NCBI GenBank assembly: GCA_020063565.1
Contig: JAICDB010000002.1
Location: forward strand, 103,870-167,869
Origin: Clostridiales bacterium
GTDB taxonomy: Bacteria; Bacillota; DSM-16504; Desulfitibacterales; JAICDB01
Direction: 5' to 3'
DNA length: 64,000 nucleotides
The notes beneath the pieces are model-generated. The model was not told where the DNA came from and made no database searches. It saw nothing but the letters and a program-made list of their open reading frames with translations. The position numbers were made by a program, and so were the translations under genes. Position 1 is the stretch's first letter, and each line of letters begins with the position of its first letter. Shown here piece after piece: positions 16,486-24,920 of the stretch.

Positions 16486-17255
16486 TAATGGGATTTTATG
16501 GTTTATTCATATATGCTCTTGTGGGGCTGACCGGTGGTTTTATCTCAGGATTGGCAGGGATAGGAGGGGCAATAATAATGATTCCGATGCTTTTGTATGT
16601 CCCTCCTTTATTTGGGCTTGAAAATTTAGGCATTCAATCCATCAGCGGGATAACAATGTTTCAGGTTTTAGTTGCGTCAGGAGTGGGTATGTTGGGACAC
16701 CGTAAGTCCAATCATGTTCACCCCAGTTTGCTGAAGACAATGGGCAGTGCAATAGTTGCCGGTTCTTTAACAGGTGCGCTGTCCTCAAAATATGTAGGGA
16801 CGAATTTTCTCGAAGGAGTCTTTGCAGTGCTGGCGCTGGCTGCAGCTGTATTAATGTTTTTACCGAGGAAAGAAAGTTCTTCACTGGAAGTTGAATTTAA
16901 TAAACCTTTAGCGGCTGCAATAGCTTTTGTTACAGGTATACTGGCAGGGTTGGTAGGAGCCGGCGGTGCATTTATTTTGATTCCGTTAATGCTTTACGTA
17001 TTAAAAATACCTTTACGTGTTACAGTTGGAACTTCACTTGCCATAGTATTTTTTTCGTCGCTTGCAGGAGTGATAGGAAAGCTTGGTGTTGGTCAAGTAC
17101 CTGTAGTGATAACTCTAGCCGTCGTACTTGGCGTTACCCCGGGAGCAAGGTTAGGAAGTATTATAAGTAAAAGAGTACCGGTAAGAGCTTTACATTACCT
17201 GCTGGCAGGCTTAATAGGCTTGTCAGCTTTAAAGATATGGAGCGGGATATTTTAA
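16482..17255 (+). CDS. TauE/SafE-family permease (sulfite/sulfur-anion exporter type)
   Basis: The 257-residue, 7-8-helix protein has two internally repeated halves, each with the glycine-rich TauE motif (GGFISGLAGIGGAIIMIPML and GILAGLVGAGGAFILIPLM). TauE/SafE proteins move sulfite, sulfoacetate or related anions. The TTG start at 16482 overlaps the rhodanese stop and lies 6 bp after AAAGGAAG; ATG 16488 is an alternative. Coupling to a rhodanese supports a sulfur role. Confidence 0.88.
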   Translation: MIMGFYGLFIYALVGLTGGFISGLAGIGGAIIMIPMLLYVPPLFGLENLGIQSISGITMFQVLVASGVGMLGHRKSNHVHPSLLKTMGSAIVAGSLTGALSSKYVGTNFLEGVFAVLALAAAVLMFLPRKESSSLEVEFNKPLAAAIAFVTGILAGLVGAGGAFILIPLMLYVLKIPLRVTVGTSLAIVFFSSLAGVIGKLGVGQVPVVITLAVVLGVTPGARLGSIISKRVPVRALHYLLAGLIGLSALKIWSGIF

Positions 17256-17280
17256 AGATTGCAGCATAAATATGAAAAAC

Positions 17281-17296
17281 TTCATATTTTCTTCAT
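17281..17296 (+). promoter_or_regulatory. Paired TTCAT boxes upstream of the Met-rich protein gene
   Basis: TTCAT at 17281 and 17292 are 11 bp apart, embedded in TTCATATTTTCTTCATTTTT, matching the pair at 15861 at most positions, with a third TTCAT at 17311. It is probably an operator for the OmpR-type regulator encoded downstream. Confidence 0.5.
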
Positions 17297-17384
17297 TTTT
17301 ATCTCACAATTTCATTAAAAAAGGAGATTACAATATAAGTAACACAATAAAAGTACATAGTTGATTTAAAGGAGGAATCTTCTT

Positions 17385-17717
17385 ATGAGAATGAAATTAA
17401 TAATTTTACTGGCGGTAGCTCTTTTAGTGGTGGTAGCCATTCCTGTTTTTGCTGCAGGCAACGATACTCCTGTTGTAACAACAACCCCTGAAGATGAAGA
17501 GATTCAGCAGTTAAATAAGCAGATGTGGCAAATTAGGGAAAAAATAGCAGAGAAAAGAGGGGAGCAGCTACCTGAATATGATGAAGAGTTCTTTAACCAA
17601 ATGTATGACTACTGTAACAGGCAAATGGGAGGCATGATGGGTCCTAACGGTATGATGGGAGGATATGGTCCTCAAAATAGCAATTACGGAATGAGCGGAG
17701 GTATGATGGGCTGGTAA
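17385..17717 (+). CDS. Secreted Met/Gly-rich small protein
   Basis: The 110-residue protein has a clear signal peptide (hydrophobic run ending VFAAG, cleavage near residue 24). A charged helical segment (QQLNKQMWQIREKIAEKRGE) resembles the YckD/DUF2680 family, and the tail is rich in Met and Gly with GGMMG repeats. Met-rich extracytoplasmic tails often bind copper, but this is an inference. It has its own ribosome binding site (AAAGGAGG) and terminator, so it is monocistronic and placed between the TauE gene and the two-component system. Confidence 0.8.
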   Translation: MRMKLIILLAVALLVVVAIPVFAAGNDTPVVTTTPEDEEIQQLNKQMWQIREKIAEKRGEQLPEYDEEFFNQMYDYCNRQMGGMMGPNGMMGGYGPQNSNYGMSGGMMGW

Positions 17718-17726
17718 TTCTCCGGG

Positions 17727-17762
17727 AAACGGCAACTTTCTAAATTAAGTTGCCGTTTTTAA
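17727..17762 (+). terminator. Terminator after the Met-rich protein gene
   Basis: AAACGGCAACTT (17727-17738) pairs perfectly with AAGTTGCCGTTT (17747-17758), followed by TTAAT. Confidence 0.85.
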
Positions 17763-17764
17763 TA

Positions 17765-17930
17765 GTACAAGAAATTATGCTTGCATATTACCTGTGGATA
17801 AATTTCTTGTACGTGGAGGTTTATGTCATTAATAGGAGGGTCACAGCGAAGCGTCCTAGAGAACCAGGGGTTCGGCTCTAGAAAAAACAAAAGCATTGCC
17901 TTTAAAAGTCGAATGGCATGAAATGATTTA
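17765..17930 (+). repeat. Dispersed structured repeat, family 1, copy B
   Basis: This is the second copy of the element at 7987-8175. It keeps the outer inverted repeat (GTACAAGAAATT/AATTTCTTGTAC), TGTGGATAA (17793-17801), the block AGGAGGGTCACAGCG, and the hairpin CTAGAG-AACC-AGG-GGTT-CGG-CTCTAG in which both strands have changed together relative to copy A. The last hairpin (AACAAAAGCATT onward) is weakened here. Confidence 0.8.
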
Positions 17931-17957
17931 GAGAGAAATCTATATGGGGTGATTCAA

Positions 17958-18653
17958 ATGCAGAAAACCATCAGCATACTGGTTATAGATGATGAAGAAA
18001 GAATTCGTTCTCTAGTGAAGATGTATCTCGAAAAAGAAGGTTATAAAATAGATGAAGCGGTTGATGGAGATGAAGCATTAGAAAAAGTAAGAAATAAGAG
18101 CTATAACCTGTTAATACTTGACTTAATGCTTCCGGGCACAGATGGTCTAGCAGTTTGCGGGCAGGTACGTGCTTTTAGTGATGTTCCCATAATAATGCTT
18201 ACTGCCAAAGGTGATGAAGTGGACAGGCTAGTAGGCTTTAAAATGGGTGCAGATGATTATGTAGTAAAGCCATTTAGTCCTCGGGAACTTGCTTACAGGG
18301 TCAAAGCACTTCTCAGGCGTACTGAAGGCAGGCAAAGAAAAAACGAAAACCAAAAGCTGCAGTTTGCGGGTTTAATCATTGACCTGGAAGCCCATAGAGT
18401 CTTTGTTGAAGAAAAAGAGGTAACTCTTACACCAAAGGAATATGATCTATTATGCTTCTTGTCCAGAAATAAAGGTCATGTATTTTCCCGGGAAAAGATT
18501 TTTGACAAAGTATGGGGTTATGAACATTTTGGAGATCTAAGAACTGTCGATGCCCATATTAAGAATTTACGGGAAAAAATTGAAAAAAATTTCAAAAGAA
18601 AATATATTCACACTATCTGGGGAGTGGGGTATAAATTTGAGGTGGTAGATTGA
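17958..18653 (+). CDS. OmpR-family response regulator
   Basis: The 231-residue protein has a receiver domain (acidic pocket DDEE at 11-14, phospho-acceptor Asp55 in LLILDLMLP, Lys in VVKPFSP) and an OmpR/PhoB winged helix (VTLTPKEYDLLCFLSRN, TVDAHIKNLREKI, GVGYKFE). I chose ATG 17958 because GGGGTG lies 6 bp upstream; GTG 17949 would overlap that site. It overlaps the kinase start by 4 bp. Paired TTCAT boxes nearby are its likely targets, suggesting control of rhodanese/TauE, the Met-rich protein and possibly the ccm operon. Confidence 0.95.
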   Translation: MQKTISILVIDDEERIRSLVKMYLEKEGYKIDEAVDGDEALEKVRNKSYNLLILDLMLPGTDGLAVCGQVRAFSDVPIIMLTAKGDEVDRLVGFKMGADDYVVKPFSPRELAYRVKALLRRTEGRQRKNENQKLQFAGLIIDLEAHRVFVEEKEVTLTPKEYDLLCFLSRNKGHVFSREKIFDKVWGYEHFGDLRTVDAHIKNLREKIEKNFKRKYIHTIWGVGYKFEVVD

Positions 18654-20419
18654 GGGAGACTATAGCATTAAAATTATGGTTGCTGATTGTATTACTGGTT
18701 TCCATAACCCTTTTAGCAGTAGGACTTTCTTTGAATACTCTCCTGGAAAACTTGTATTTCGATATTGAGGCTCGGTCAATGATTAATCAAGGTAAAAAGA
18801 TAGATGCACTGATGAGGGGAACTGCGACTCCCAGAGCGCTTTCACAGGAAATGGATATTATAAGTAGTTTTATTGAAGGCCATGTTATGGCTTTTGATAG
18901 AAAGGGAATGATCGGAGCCTGTGATTCTGAAATGCCAATGCAGCCGGGCATGCATTTGAAGGGGGAGGAAATTGAAGAAGTCCTTAAAGGGAATATTGTC
19001 GTTCGAAGGGGTAGAAATTTTGGTTTTAAAAAATCAATGCTGATGGTGGCAATTCCCATTGAAGAAAATAATGAGGTACTAGGTGCCATTATGCTTTTTA
19101 AGCCGGTTGAACCGATAGCCGCAACATTAAATAATTTTCGCAGGCTGATCCTTTTAACTGCTATTGGCGCAATTATTTTGGCTACTATTGTTGGTTTTTT
19201 CATATCTCGCAAAATCGCCAGACCAATGTTAATTATGAACGAGGTTGCTAAAAGGGTGGCAGCCGGTGATTTTACTGGAAGGGTGCCGGTAGAAACCCAG
19301 GATGAAGTAGGCAATCTGGCAAAGACAATTAACTTTATGTCTGAAGAACTTGAAAAAAATATTGGCGCCCTCTCTACTGAAAAGGAAAGATTATCTAATA
19401 TCCTAAAAAGTATGGATAATGGTGTGATAACTTTTACTGGTGATGATCAGGTTATTCAGGCAAACCCGCAGGTAGAAAAAATTCTGGGAATAAATTTTGA
19501 GGAACAGTCAATAAAAGAACTTCCTTATTGGAATAAGGTCAGAAATTTAATACGGAAGGCCCGTGAGAATGAAGTTTTTATGGAGGATGAAATTGAACTT
19601 GATAACAAAACGATCGCACTGAGGGCCGCTCCACTTAAAGAACAAGAAAATGGTACACGGGGAGTAGTATTAGTTTTGCAGGATGTTACACTTAAGAAAA
19701 AGGCAGAAAAATTAAGAAGACAGTTTTTATCAAGTGTATCTCATGAGTTAAGGACTCCTTTAAGTCTTTTGCAGGGATATGCAGAAGCCTTGGCTGACGG
19801 AATGGCTACAAGTGCAGAAGAAAAAAATGAATATCTTAAAATAATTTCAGAGGAAGCGACAAGACTAAATCGTATTGTAGACGACCTGGTTGATTTGAAT
19901 GCCATGGAAGCCGGCCAGTTAACACTCAATATGAGTGAGTTTTATTTGCAAGATGTCATTGAAAGTATAGTTCGCATCTTTAAGCCTGCTGCTGAGGAGC
20001 AAAATGTTCAACTGGAATATCACTTACAAGAAGAAATACCCTTGTTTTACGGAGATCAGGGCAGGATAGAACAGGTTCTGATAAATCTTGTCAATAATGC
20101 AATAAAATATACTCCTAGTGGTGGGAAGGTAACTTTGCAAGTAGAGTATCAAGATGATAAATTTATAATTAAGGTAAGTGATACGGGAGAAGGGATTCCG
20201 ACCGAAGATTTACCTCATATTTGGGAAAGGTTTTACAGGGTTGATAAGGCTAGAACAAGAAAGACAGGCGGTAGCGGATTGGGATTGGCAATAGTTAAAA
20301 GCCTGGTAGAGGCACACAAAGGTAGTGTAAATGTTAGAAGCAGGCTGGGGGAAGGAAGTACTTTTACAGTAATACTACCCCGGTCAGACTCGGAAAGAAA
20401 AAAATTTACGAATGGATAA
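18650..20419 (+). CDS. Membrane sensor histidine kinase (PhoR/ResE-type)
   Basis: The 589 residues comprise TM1 (about 8-28), an extracytoplasmic sensor loop (about 29-163), TM2 (about 165-187), HAMP, a PAS domain (about 250-340), HisKA with His365 in SSVSHELRTPLSLLQGY, and HATPase_c (NLVNNAIKYT, DTGEGIP, GGSGLGLAIV). It starts at TTG 18650, overlapping the regulator stop, with GAGGTGG upstream. The domain order is that of PhoR/ResE kinases. The signal is unknown; the sulfur and cytochrome neighbourhood hints at redox or metal. Confidence 0.93.
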   Translation: MRETIALKLWLLIVLLVSITLLAVGLSLNTLLENLYFDIEARSMINQGKKIDALMRGTATPRALSQEMDIISSFIEGHVMAFDRKGMIGACDSEMPMQPGMHLKGEEIEEVLKGNIVVRRGRNFGFKKSMLMVAIPIEENNEVLGAIMLFKPVEPIAATLNNFRRLILLTAIGAIILATIVGFFISRKIARPMLIMNEVAKRVAAGDFTGRVPVETQDEVGNLAKTINFMSEELEKNIGALSTEKERLSNILKSMDNGVITFTGDDQVIQANPQVEKILGINFEEQSIKELPYWNKVRNLIRKARENEVFMEDEIELDNKTIALRAAPLKEQENGTRGVVLVLQDVTLKKKAEKLRRQFLSSVSHELRTPLSLLQGYAEALADGMATSAEEKNEYLKIISEEATRLNRIVDDLVDLNAMEAGQLTLNMSEFYLQDVIESIVRIFKPAAEEQNVQLEYHLQEEIPLFYGDQGRIEQVLINLVNNAIKYTPSGGKVTLQVEYQDDKFIIKVSDTGEGIPTEDLPHIWERFYRVDKARTRKTGGSGLGLAIVKSLVEAHKGSVNVRSRLGEGSTFTVILPRSDSERKKFTNG

Positions 20420-20453
20420 CAGTGGAAAATTTTATTTAAACCTCCATAATTTT

Positions 20454-20496
20454 TTCAAAAAAACTTCACAAAATCAACAAATTTCATTCCTATAAT
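20454..20496 (+). promoter_or_regulatory. Candidate promoter/operator of the ccm operon
   Basis: TTCAA (20454) and TTCAC (20465) are 11 bp apart, resembling the TTCAT pairs upstream of 16100 and 17385, followed by TATAAT at 20491-20496. The -35 region is poor, as expected for an activator-dependent promoter. The start would be near 20503. Confidence 0.4.
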
Positions 20497-20563
20497 ATTA
20501 ATAAGCTTTATTAAAAGCTTTCTCCTACCGACCCAATTAATATTTTTTTATCATTGTAGTGAC

Positions 20564-20595
20564 GTAGTACTAGCTTTAGTACTACAATTTTTTTC
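20564..20595 (+). terminator. Terminator hairpin inside the putative ccm leader
   Basis: GTAGTACT (20564-20571) pairs with AGTACTAC (20578-20585), followed by AATTTTTTT. If the promoter at 20491-20496 is used, this terminator lies within the 5' leader, so it could attenuate the ccm operon. Alternatively it simply ends the kinase transcript. Confidence 0.75.
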
Positions 20596-20648
20596 TATTT
20601 TCATGTGAATAATATTACAATTTGGGATCATATCCGAGGTGATATTTG

Positions 20649-21617
20649 ATGCTTAAAAAAGAAATCAAAAAGTTAATGTTAGTTACTTTAGTTATATCAA
20701 TACTTATGACATTAATACCTGTAATACCTGCTTTTGCTGAAGGTGAGAAGACCCTGACCATGAAGCAACTGAAATATTCCATCTGGCCGGAATATGACCG
20801 TTTTCCGGATGTCCTGGTTATTTATACCGGAACCTTTGTGAATGATACCGGTGAGCCATTTGCTGGGAAATTGCGGTATAAGATCCCCAAAGATGCGGAC
20901 ATAAATATGGTTTGTGAGACAGAAAACGGTATGTTATGTCAAAGATATATCGTGGAAAAGGATAACCCCGATTATGATGTAATCGTTTGGAAGCCTTCAC
21001 ACCCAATCCAGCCTGGAGATGAATTTCCCGTTATGATGGAATACTATTATAAACCTTTTGCTGCCGGAACTAATCCCAGGTCTTTTACTCAAATCTTGAG
21101 ACCTGCATTTCCGGTAAATGACTTAACAGTGGAAATTAAAGCTCCTCTAGGATCCGGTGAAGTAGCATTATTACCTGAAGCAATGAAAACAGGAACTGAT
21201 TCTAAAGGTTTTTCTAATTATTATTACCAGTATTCCAACTTAACTACGGATGATAAGCTTCAATTTTCTATTGCATATAGTAGAGACAGCAGTGATCCTG
21301 CTGTGATAACCAATACAGAACAGGGTGGACAAACTTCCCAACCACAGATAAAGGAAGATTCACCTCTAAATTCTGCTATTATTGTTCTTTTTGCGATATT
21401 TATAGTTCTCTTAACAGTTTTATTGTACTTTGCAGTTTCCACTAACAACCGCAACCGGAGAGCAAAAAAAGGAAAGAAAGCTAGTAAGAAGAGCAGAAAA
21501 AAGGATAATGTCACTTCAAAAAAGGCGGAGAAGCGCAAACTTCGCCAGGCGTTGCTTGATGGTAAGATAAGTGAAGAGACTTATAAAGAACTTTTAAAGG
21601 ATATTGAGAAAGAGTAA
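20649..21617 (+). CDS. Secreted, membrane-anchored protein of unknown function at the head of the ccm operon
   Basis: This protein of about 322 residues has a signal peptide (ending PAFAEG), an extracytoplasmic beta-rich domain (about 30-225, with WPEYDRFPDVLVIYTG and LRPAFPVNDLTVEIK), one helix (about 240-262), a very basic stretch (KKGKKASKKSRKK) and a short C-terminal helical motif (LRQALLDGKISEETYKELL) like those closing SHOCT proteins. I do not recognise the outer domain. Position 20 bp before ccmE suggests a role in heme delivery or cytochrome c assembly, which is inference. GAGGTG precedes ATG 20649. Confidence 0.8.
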   Translation: MLKKEIKKLMLVTLVISILMTLIPVIPAFAEGEKTLTMKQLKYSIWPEYDRFPDVLVIYTGTFVNDTGEPFAGKLRYKIPKDADINMVCETENGMLCQRYIVEKDNPDYDVIVWKPSHPIQPGDEFPVMMEYYYKPFAAGTNPRSFTQILRPAFPVNDLTVEIKAPLGSGEVALLPEAMKTGTDSKGFSNYYYQYSNLTTDDKLQFSIAYSRDSSDPAVITNTEQGGQTSQPQIKEDSPLNSAIIVLFAIFIVLLTVLLYFAVSTNNRNRRAKKGKKASKKSRKKDNVTSKKAEKRKLRQALLDGKISEETYKELLKDIEKE

Positions 21618-21637
21618 GACTCTTAGGGGGATAATTT

Positions 21638-22042
21638 ATGAAGCAGTCCGGAAAAATTATAATTGGAATTTTAATAATCGTGGCGGCCATAGGTTATTTA
21701 ATTATTTCAGGAACTTCAAGTTTTTCCGGCTACCAGGTAGAAATCAGCGATTTGTTTGACAGTGAAAAAGATTATAAAGACGATTACTTGCTTGTTCCGG
21801 GAAAGCTTGTTGGTGATAGTGTAAATTTTGATGGGGAAAACGTCCAGCTCACTTTTTCGGTAACAGATGGAAAATATGAGCTGCCTGTAATCTATAATGA
21901 CATTGAACCTGATAATTTTCAAGATGGTGCGGAAGTATTTTTGGAAGGGTTTTATGATAAGGAAAATAACATTTTTAAAGCTGAAAGAGTAACGACAAAA
22001 TGTCCTTCAAAGTATGAAGGCGAAAAGGCTTTAGCAGAGTAA
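21638..22042 (+). CDS. ccmE: Heme chaperone CcmE, Cys-type
   Basis: The 134-residue protein has an N-terminal anchor (about 6-24) and the CcmE OB-fold (LLVPGKLVGDSVNF, FSVTDGKYELPVIYND, FLEGFYDKENNIFKAERV). The heme-binding site reads Cys122-P-S-K-Tyr126, i.e. CxxxY instead of the usual HxxxY. The Cys form is known from Desulfovibrio and archaea. CcmE takes heme from CcmABCD and passes it to CcmF-H. Confidence 0.9.
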   Translation: MKQSGKIIIGILIIVAAIGYLIISGTSSFSGYQVEISDLFDSEKDYKDDYLLVPGKLVGDSVNFDGENVQLTFSVTDGKYELPVIYNDIEPDNFQDGAEVFLEGFYDKENNIFKAERVTTKCPSKYEGEKALAE

Positions 22043-22066
22043 CGCTTGGCAAAGGAGGTGCCTATA

Positions 22067-24034
22067 ATGGCCCAAATTGGCTATTTCTCCCTGCTTCTAG
22101 CGATAGCAGTTAGTATATACACAATTGCAGCATATATCATTGCAATTAAGACTGACAATTGCAGGCTAAGAGCCAGTGCAAATGGCGGTGTGGCAGCAAT
22201 TCTCCTTTTAACTACCATTGCCTCTGTAGTACTTTTCTATTTTTTGGCCACCAGCGATTTTTCAATAAAGTATGTTTATGACTATACCAGTAAAAATTTG
22301 CCTATTTTATATAAACTTTCCGCTTTTTGGGCTGGTAATGCTGGTTCTCTGCTACTATGGGCGTGGTTATTAGCCATTTATACTGCAGTTGTTACATTTT
22401 TAACCAGAGGTCAGGAAGAAAACATTCCTTATGTTAATACAATCTTAGTATTGAACAATCTTTTCTTTTTAATTTTACTTGTTTTCATTGCAAATCCGTT
22501 TACCAAAATACCAGGCGGGATGAGCCCTGTTGAAGGCAAAGGCCTCAATCCTATGCTGCAAAACCCGGGAATGATCTTTCACCCGGTTACACTCTATTTA
22601 GGGTATGTAGGTTTTGCGGTTCCTTATGCGTATGCCATAGCGGCCTTAATTACCAAAAAGGTGGGGGATACCTGGATTAAAGTAACTAGGCGCTGGACAG
22701 TGATTGCCTGGCTATTTTTAAGTCTTGGTAACTTGTATGGCGCCCAGTGGGCGTATGTCGAGCTGGGATGGGGCGGTTTCTGGGCCTGGGACCCTGTTGA
22801 AAACGCTTCATTTATGCCATGGCTGACAGGAACGGCATTTTTACATTCTGTTATGATTCAAGAGCGAAAAGATATGCTGAAGATTTGGAATATGGCCTTG
22901 ATTATTATAACTTATATCTTAACCTTATTTGGAACATTTTTGGTGCGCAGCGGGGTACTCCAATCAGTTCATTCATTTAATAATTCGGGATTGGGAACCT
23001 GGTTTTTATTGTTCATGTGTTTAGCTCTAGCTGTATCCCTTTATTTCTTGACTAGTCGAATTAATTTGCTGAAACAGGCAAGGCAATTTGAATCTTATAT
23101 TTCTAAAGAAAGTAGTTTCTTAATAAACAATCTTTTACTGGTAGGCTCAGCATTTGCAATCCTTTGGGGAACTGTTTTTCCATTGATTTCTGAAGCAATC
23201 AGGGGTGTAAGGGTGACAGTAAGCGTACCTTACTTCAACAAAGTTAATGCTCCTATTCTTCTCGCAATGATATTTGTCATGGGAGTCTGCCCGTTGATTG
23301 CCTGGAGGCGTTCATCATTAAAGAATCTACTCAACAATTTTATGTGGCCACTGTTATTGGCGGTAATTAGCGGAGTGGCATTATACTTCTACTTGCCGGG
23401 TCAAAAATTTTACGGCGCCTTGGCATATGCAATAAATATTTTTGTCTTGTTGACTATTTTCCAGGAATTCTATCGGGGCATGCGTGTTCGCCATAGGGCA
23501 ACAGGAGAAGCTTATCCTCTGGCACTGATTCGTTTGATGGTGCGCAACCGCCGCCGCTATGGAGGATATATTATTCACTTGGGAATTATTTTAATTGCTT
23601 TAGCAGTTGTAGGTACCGGTGCATATAAGCAGGAAGTTACGCAGCAGGTGTCTGTTGGTGAGAAAATTGTTATAGATGATTATACTTTAACTTTTAATGG
23701 GCTTCGCCAGCGTTTGGAAGGAGAAAATACCGTAGTATATGCTGATATTTCCGTAGATAAGGGTGGTACTAATATTGGCGCCCTAACTCCCGAAAATGTA
23801 TTTTATAAGACATGGGATCAACCTTCCAGTGAAGTGGCTATTCATGGAACCTTAGCGGAAGATTTGTATGTAGCTCTTGCCTCCTGGAAGGATAAAGGCA
23901 GGACAGCCACGTTTAAAGTTCATATTAATCCATTGATGAGCTGGATGTGGATAGGTGGTTATATTCTTGTGCTTGGAACAATTTTTGCACTCTGGCCCGG
24001 TAGAGGAAGCCGGTTAGGTCCCAAATATAAATAA
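22067..24034 (+). CDS. ccmF: Cytochrome c heme lyase CcmF
   Basis: The 655-residue polytopic protein contains the tryptophan-rich WWD domain (ELGWGGFWAWDPVENASFMPW), GMIFHPVTLYLGYVGF and the FGTFLVRSGVLQSVHSF segment, all diagnostic of CcmF. It has an extracytoplasmic domain near the C-terminus before the last helix. ATG 22067 follows AAAGGAGGTG at 22051-22060, which settles the start against an upstream in-frame TTG. It joins heme to the CxxCH of apocytochromes with CcmH. Confidence 0.97.
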   Translation: MAQIGYFSLLLAIAVSIYTIAAYIIAIKTDNCRLRASANGGVAAILLLTTIASVVLFYFLATSDFSIKYVYDYTSKNLPILYKLSAFWAGNAGSLLLWAWLLAIYTAVVTFLTRGQEENIPYVNTILVLNNLFFLILLVFIANPFTKIPGGMSPVEGKGLNPMLQNPGMIFHPVTLYLGYVGFAVPYAYAIAALITKKVGDTWIKVTRRWTVIAWLFLSLGNLYGAQWAYVELGWGGFWAWDPVENASFMPWLTGTAFLHSVMIQERKDMLKIWNMALIIITYILTLFGTFLVRSGVLQSVHSFNNSGLGTWFLLFMCLALAVSLYFLTSRINLLKQARQFESYISKESSFLINNLLLVGSAFAILWGTVFPLISEAIRGVRVTVSVPYFNKVNAPILLAMIFVMGVCPLIAWRRSSLKNLLNNFMWPLLLAVISGVALYFYLPGQKFYGALAYAINIFVLLTIFQEFYRGMRVRHRATGEAYPLALIRLMVRNRRRYGGYIIHLGIILIALAVVGTGAYKQEVTQQVSVGEKIVIDDYTLTFNGLRQRLEGENTVVYADISVDKGGTNIGALTPENVFYKTWDQPSSEVAIHGTLAEDLYVALASWKDKGRTATFKVHINPLMSWMWIGGYILVLGTIFALWPGRGSRLGPKYK

Positions 24035-24048
24035 TGGGAGTTGAAAGA

Positions 24049-24534
24049 ATGAAACGCAAGGTAATGCAGTCAGTTTTAGTGCTGATTTTAATAAACCTCG
24101 TTGTGGTATTGCCGGTTTCCGCAGCTGAACCGGTAGTAAATGAAGAACTATTTAAGGAAATTGAAGCAAATTTAATGTGTACCGATGGCTGCGGAATGTA
24201 TCTCCAGGCCTGCGATAATGCCACGGCACAGCAGATGCGCCAGGAGATTAGAGAAAAGCTGGCTGAAGGGATGACACCTGAACAGATTTATGCATATATG
24301 ATAAATATTTACGGGGAAGAAGTAATGGCAGCGCCCCCTCCCAGTGTGCCATTCAATATTTCTGCCTGGGTAACGCCTTTCCTTGCCATCCTGGGTGGCG
24401 GGTTAATGATTTATCTCGCTCTGGATAAATGGGTTTTTAATAACGAAACTTCGGAATCACAAATTGAGGTGGATGATGTAGATCTAGCGGAATATGAAGA
24501 TATAATAGACGAGGAAATAAAAAGGTATTATTAA
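24049..24534 (+). CDS. ccmH: Cytochrome c maturation protein CcmH
   Basis: About 161 residues: a signal peptide (ending VSAAEP), the CcmH thiol domain and a membrane anchor (about 105-125). The usual CxxC motif is replaced by MCTDGCGMYLQAC, giving a C-x3-C with a third cysteine, close to other Gram-positive forms. The following QMRQEIREKLAEGMTPEQIYAYM matches the three-helix CcmH fold. ATG 24049 follows GGGAG; ATG 24034, overlapping the ccmF stop, is an alternative. It reduces and presents apocytochrome thiols. Confidence 0.9.
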   Translation: MKRKVMQSVLVLILINLVVVLPVSAAEPVVNEELFKEIEANLMCTDGCGMYLQACDNATAQQMRQEIREKLAEGMTPEQIYAYMINIYGEEVMAAPPPSVPFNISAWVTPFLAILGGGLMIYLALDKWVFNNETSESQIEVDDVDLAEYEDIIDEEIKRYY

Positions 24535-24572
24535 ATAGTATCTAACATCCTCTTAGAGAGGAGGGGGTTAAA

Positions 24573-24908
24573 TTGTTGGTAACTGTACTGGGAACATTTA
24601 TTATAATTGCAACTATACTTTTAATTGGTTATCCGCTTCTTAAGCAGGAAGAAGATATAACAGCTGTTACTGACATTGGTTCTGGCGCTGGGAATACTTT
24701 AGAACAAAATAAGGAGGCTATTTTTACAACCCTGGGAGAAATAGAGTTTGATTACCAGATGAAAAAGCTTTCTGCAGAAGATTATGAAGAACTTAAAAAT
24801 AAATATAAAAGACATGCTGCATATGTGCTGAAGCAAGAAGATAGTGAATTAACCGTAGTCAATGATGAAATTAAATATTCAGTTAAAAATAAAAAACTGT
24901 CTGAATAG
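24573..24908 (+). CDS. CcmI-like N-terminal domain protein
   Basis: The 111-residue protein has one N-terminal helix (about 3-22) and a cytoplasmic helical hairpin with LGEIEFDYQMKKLSAEDYEEL, the motif of the N-terminal domain of CcmI (L-x-E-x-E-x-D-x3-gkLs-x-edY). The TPR part of CcmI is absent. It starts at TTG 24573 after GGAGGGGG. Its TAG stop (24906-24908) is in the same frame as the following ccmA reading frame. Confidence 0.75.
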   Translation: MLVTVLGTFIIIATILLIGYPLLKQEEDITAVTDIGSGAGNTLEQNKEAIFTTLGEIEFDYQMKKLSAEDYEELKNKYKRHAAYVLKQEDSELTVVNDEIKYSVKNKKLSE

Positions 24909-24920
24909 GAGGGAACTCTC

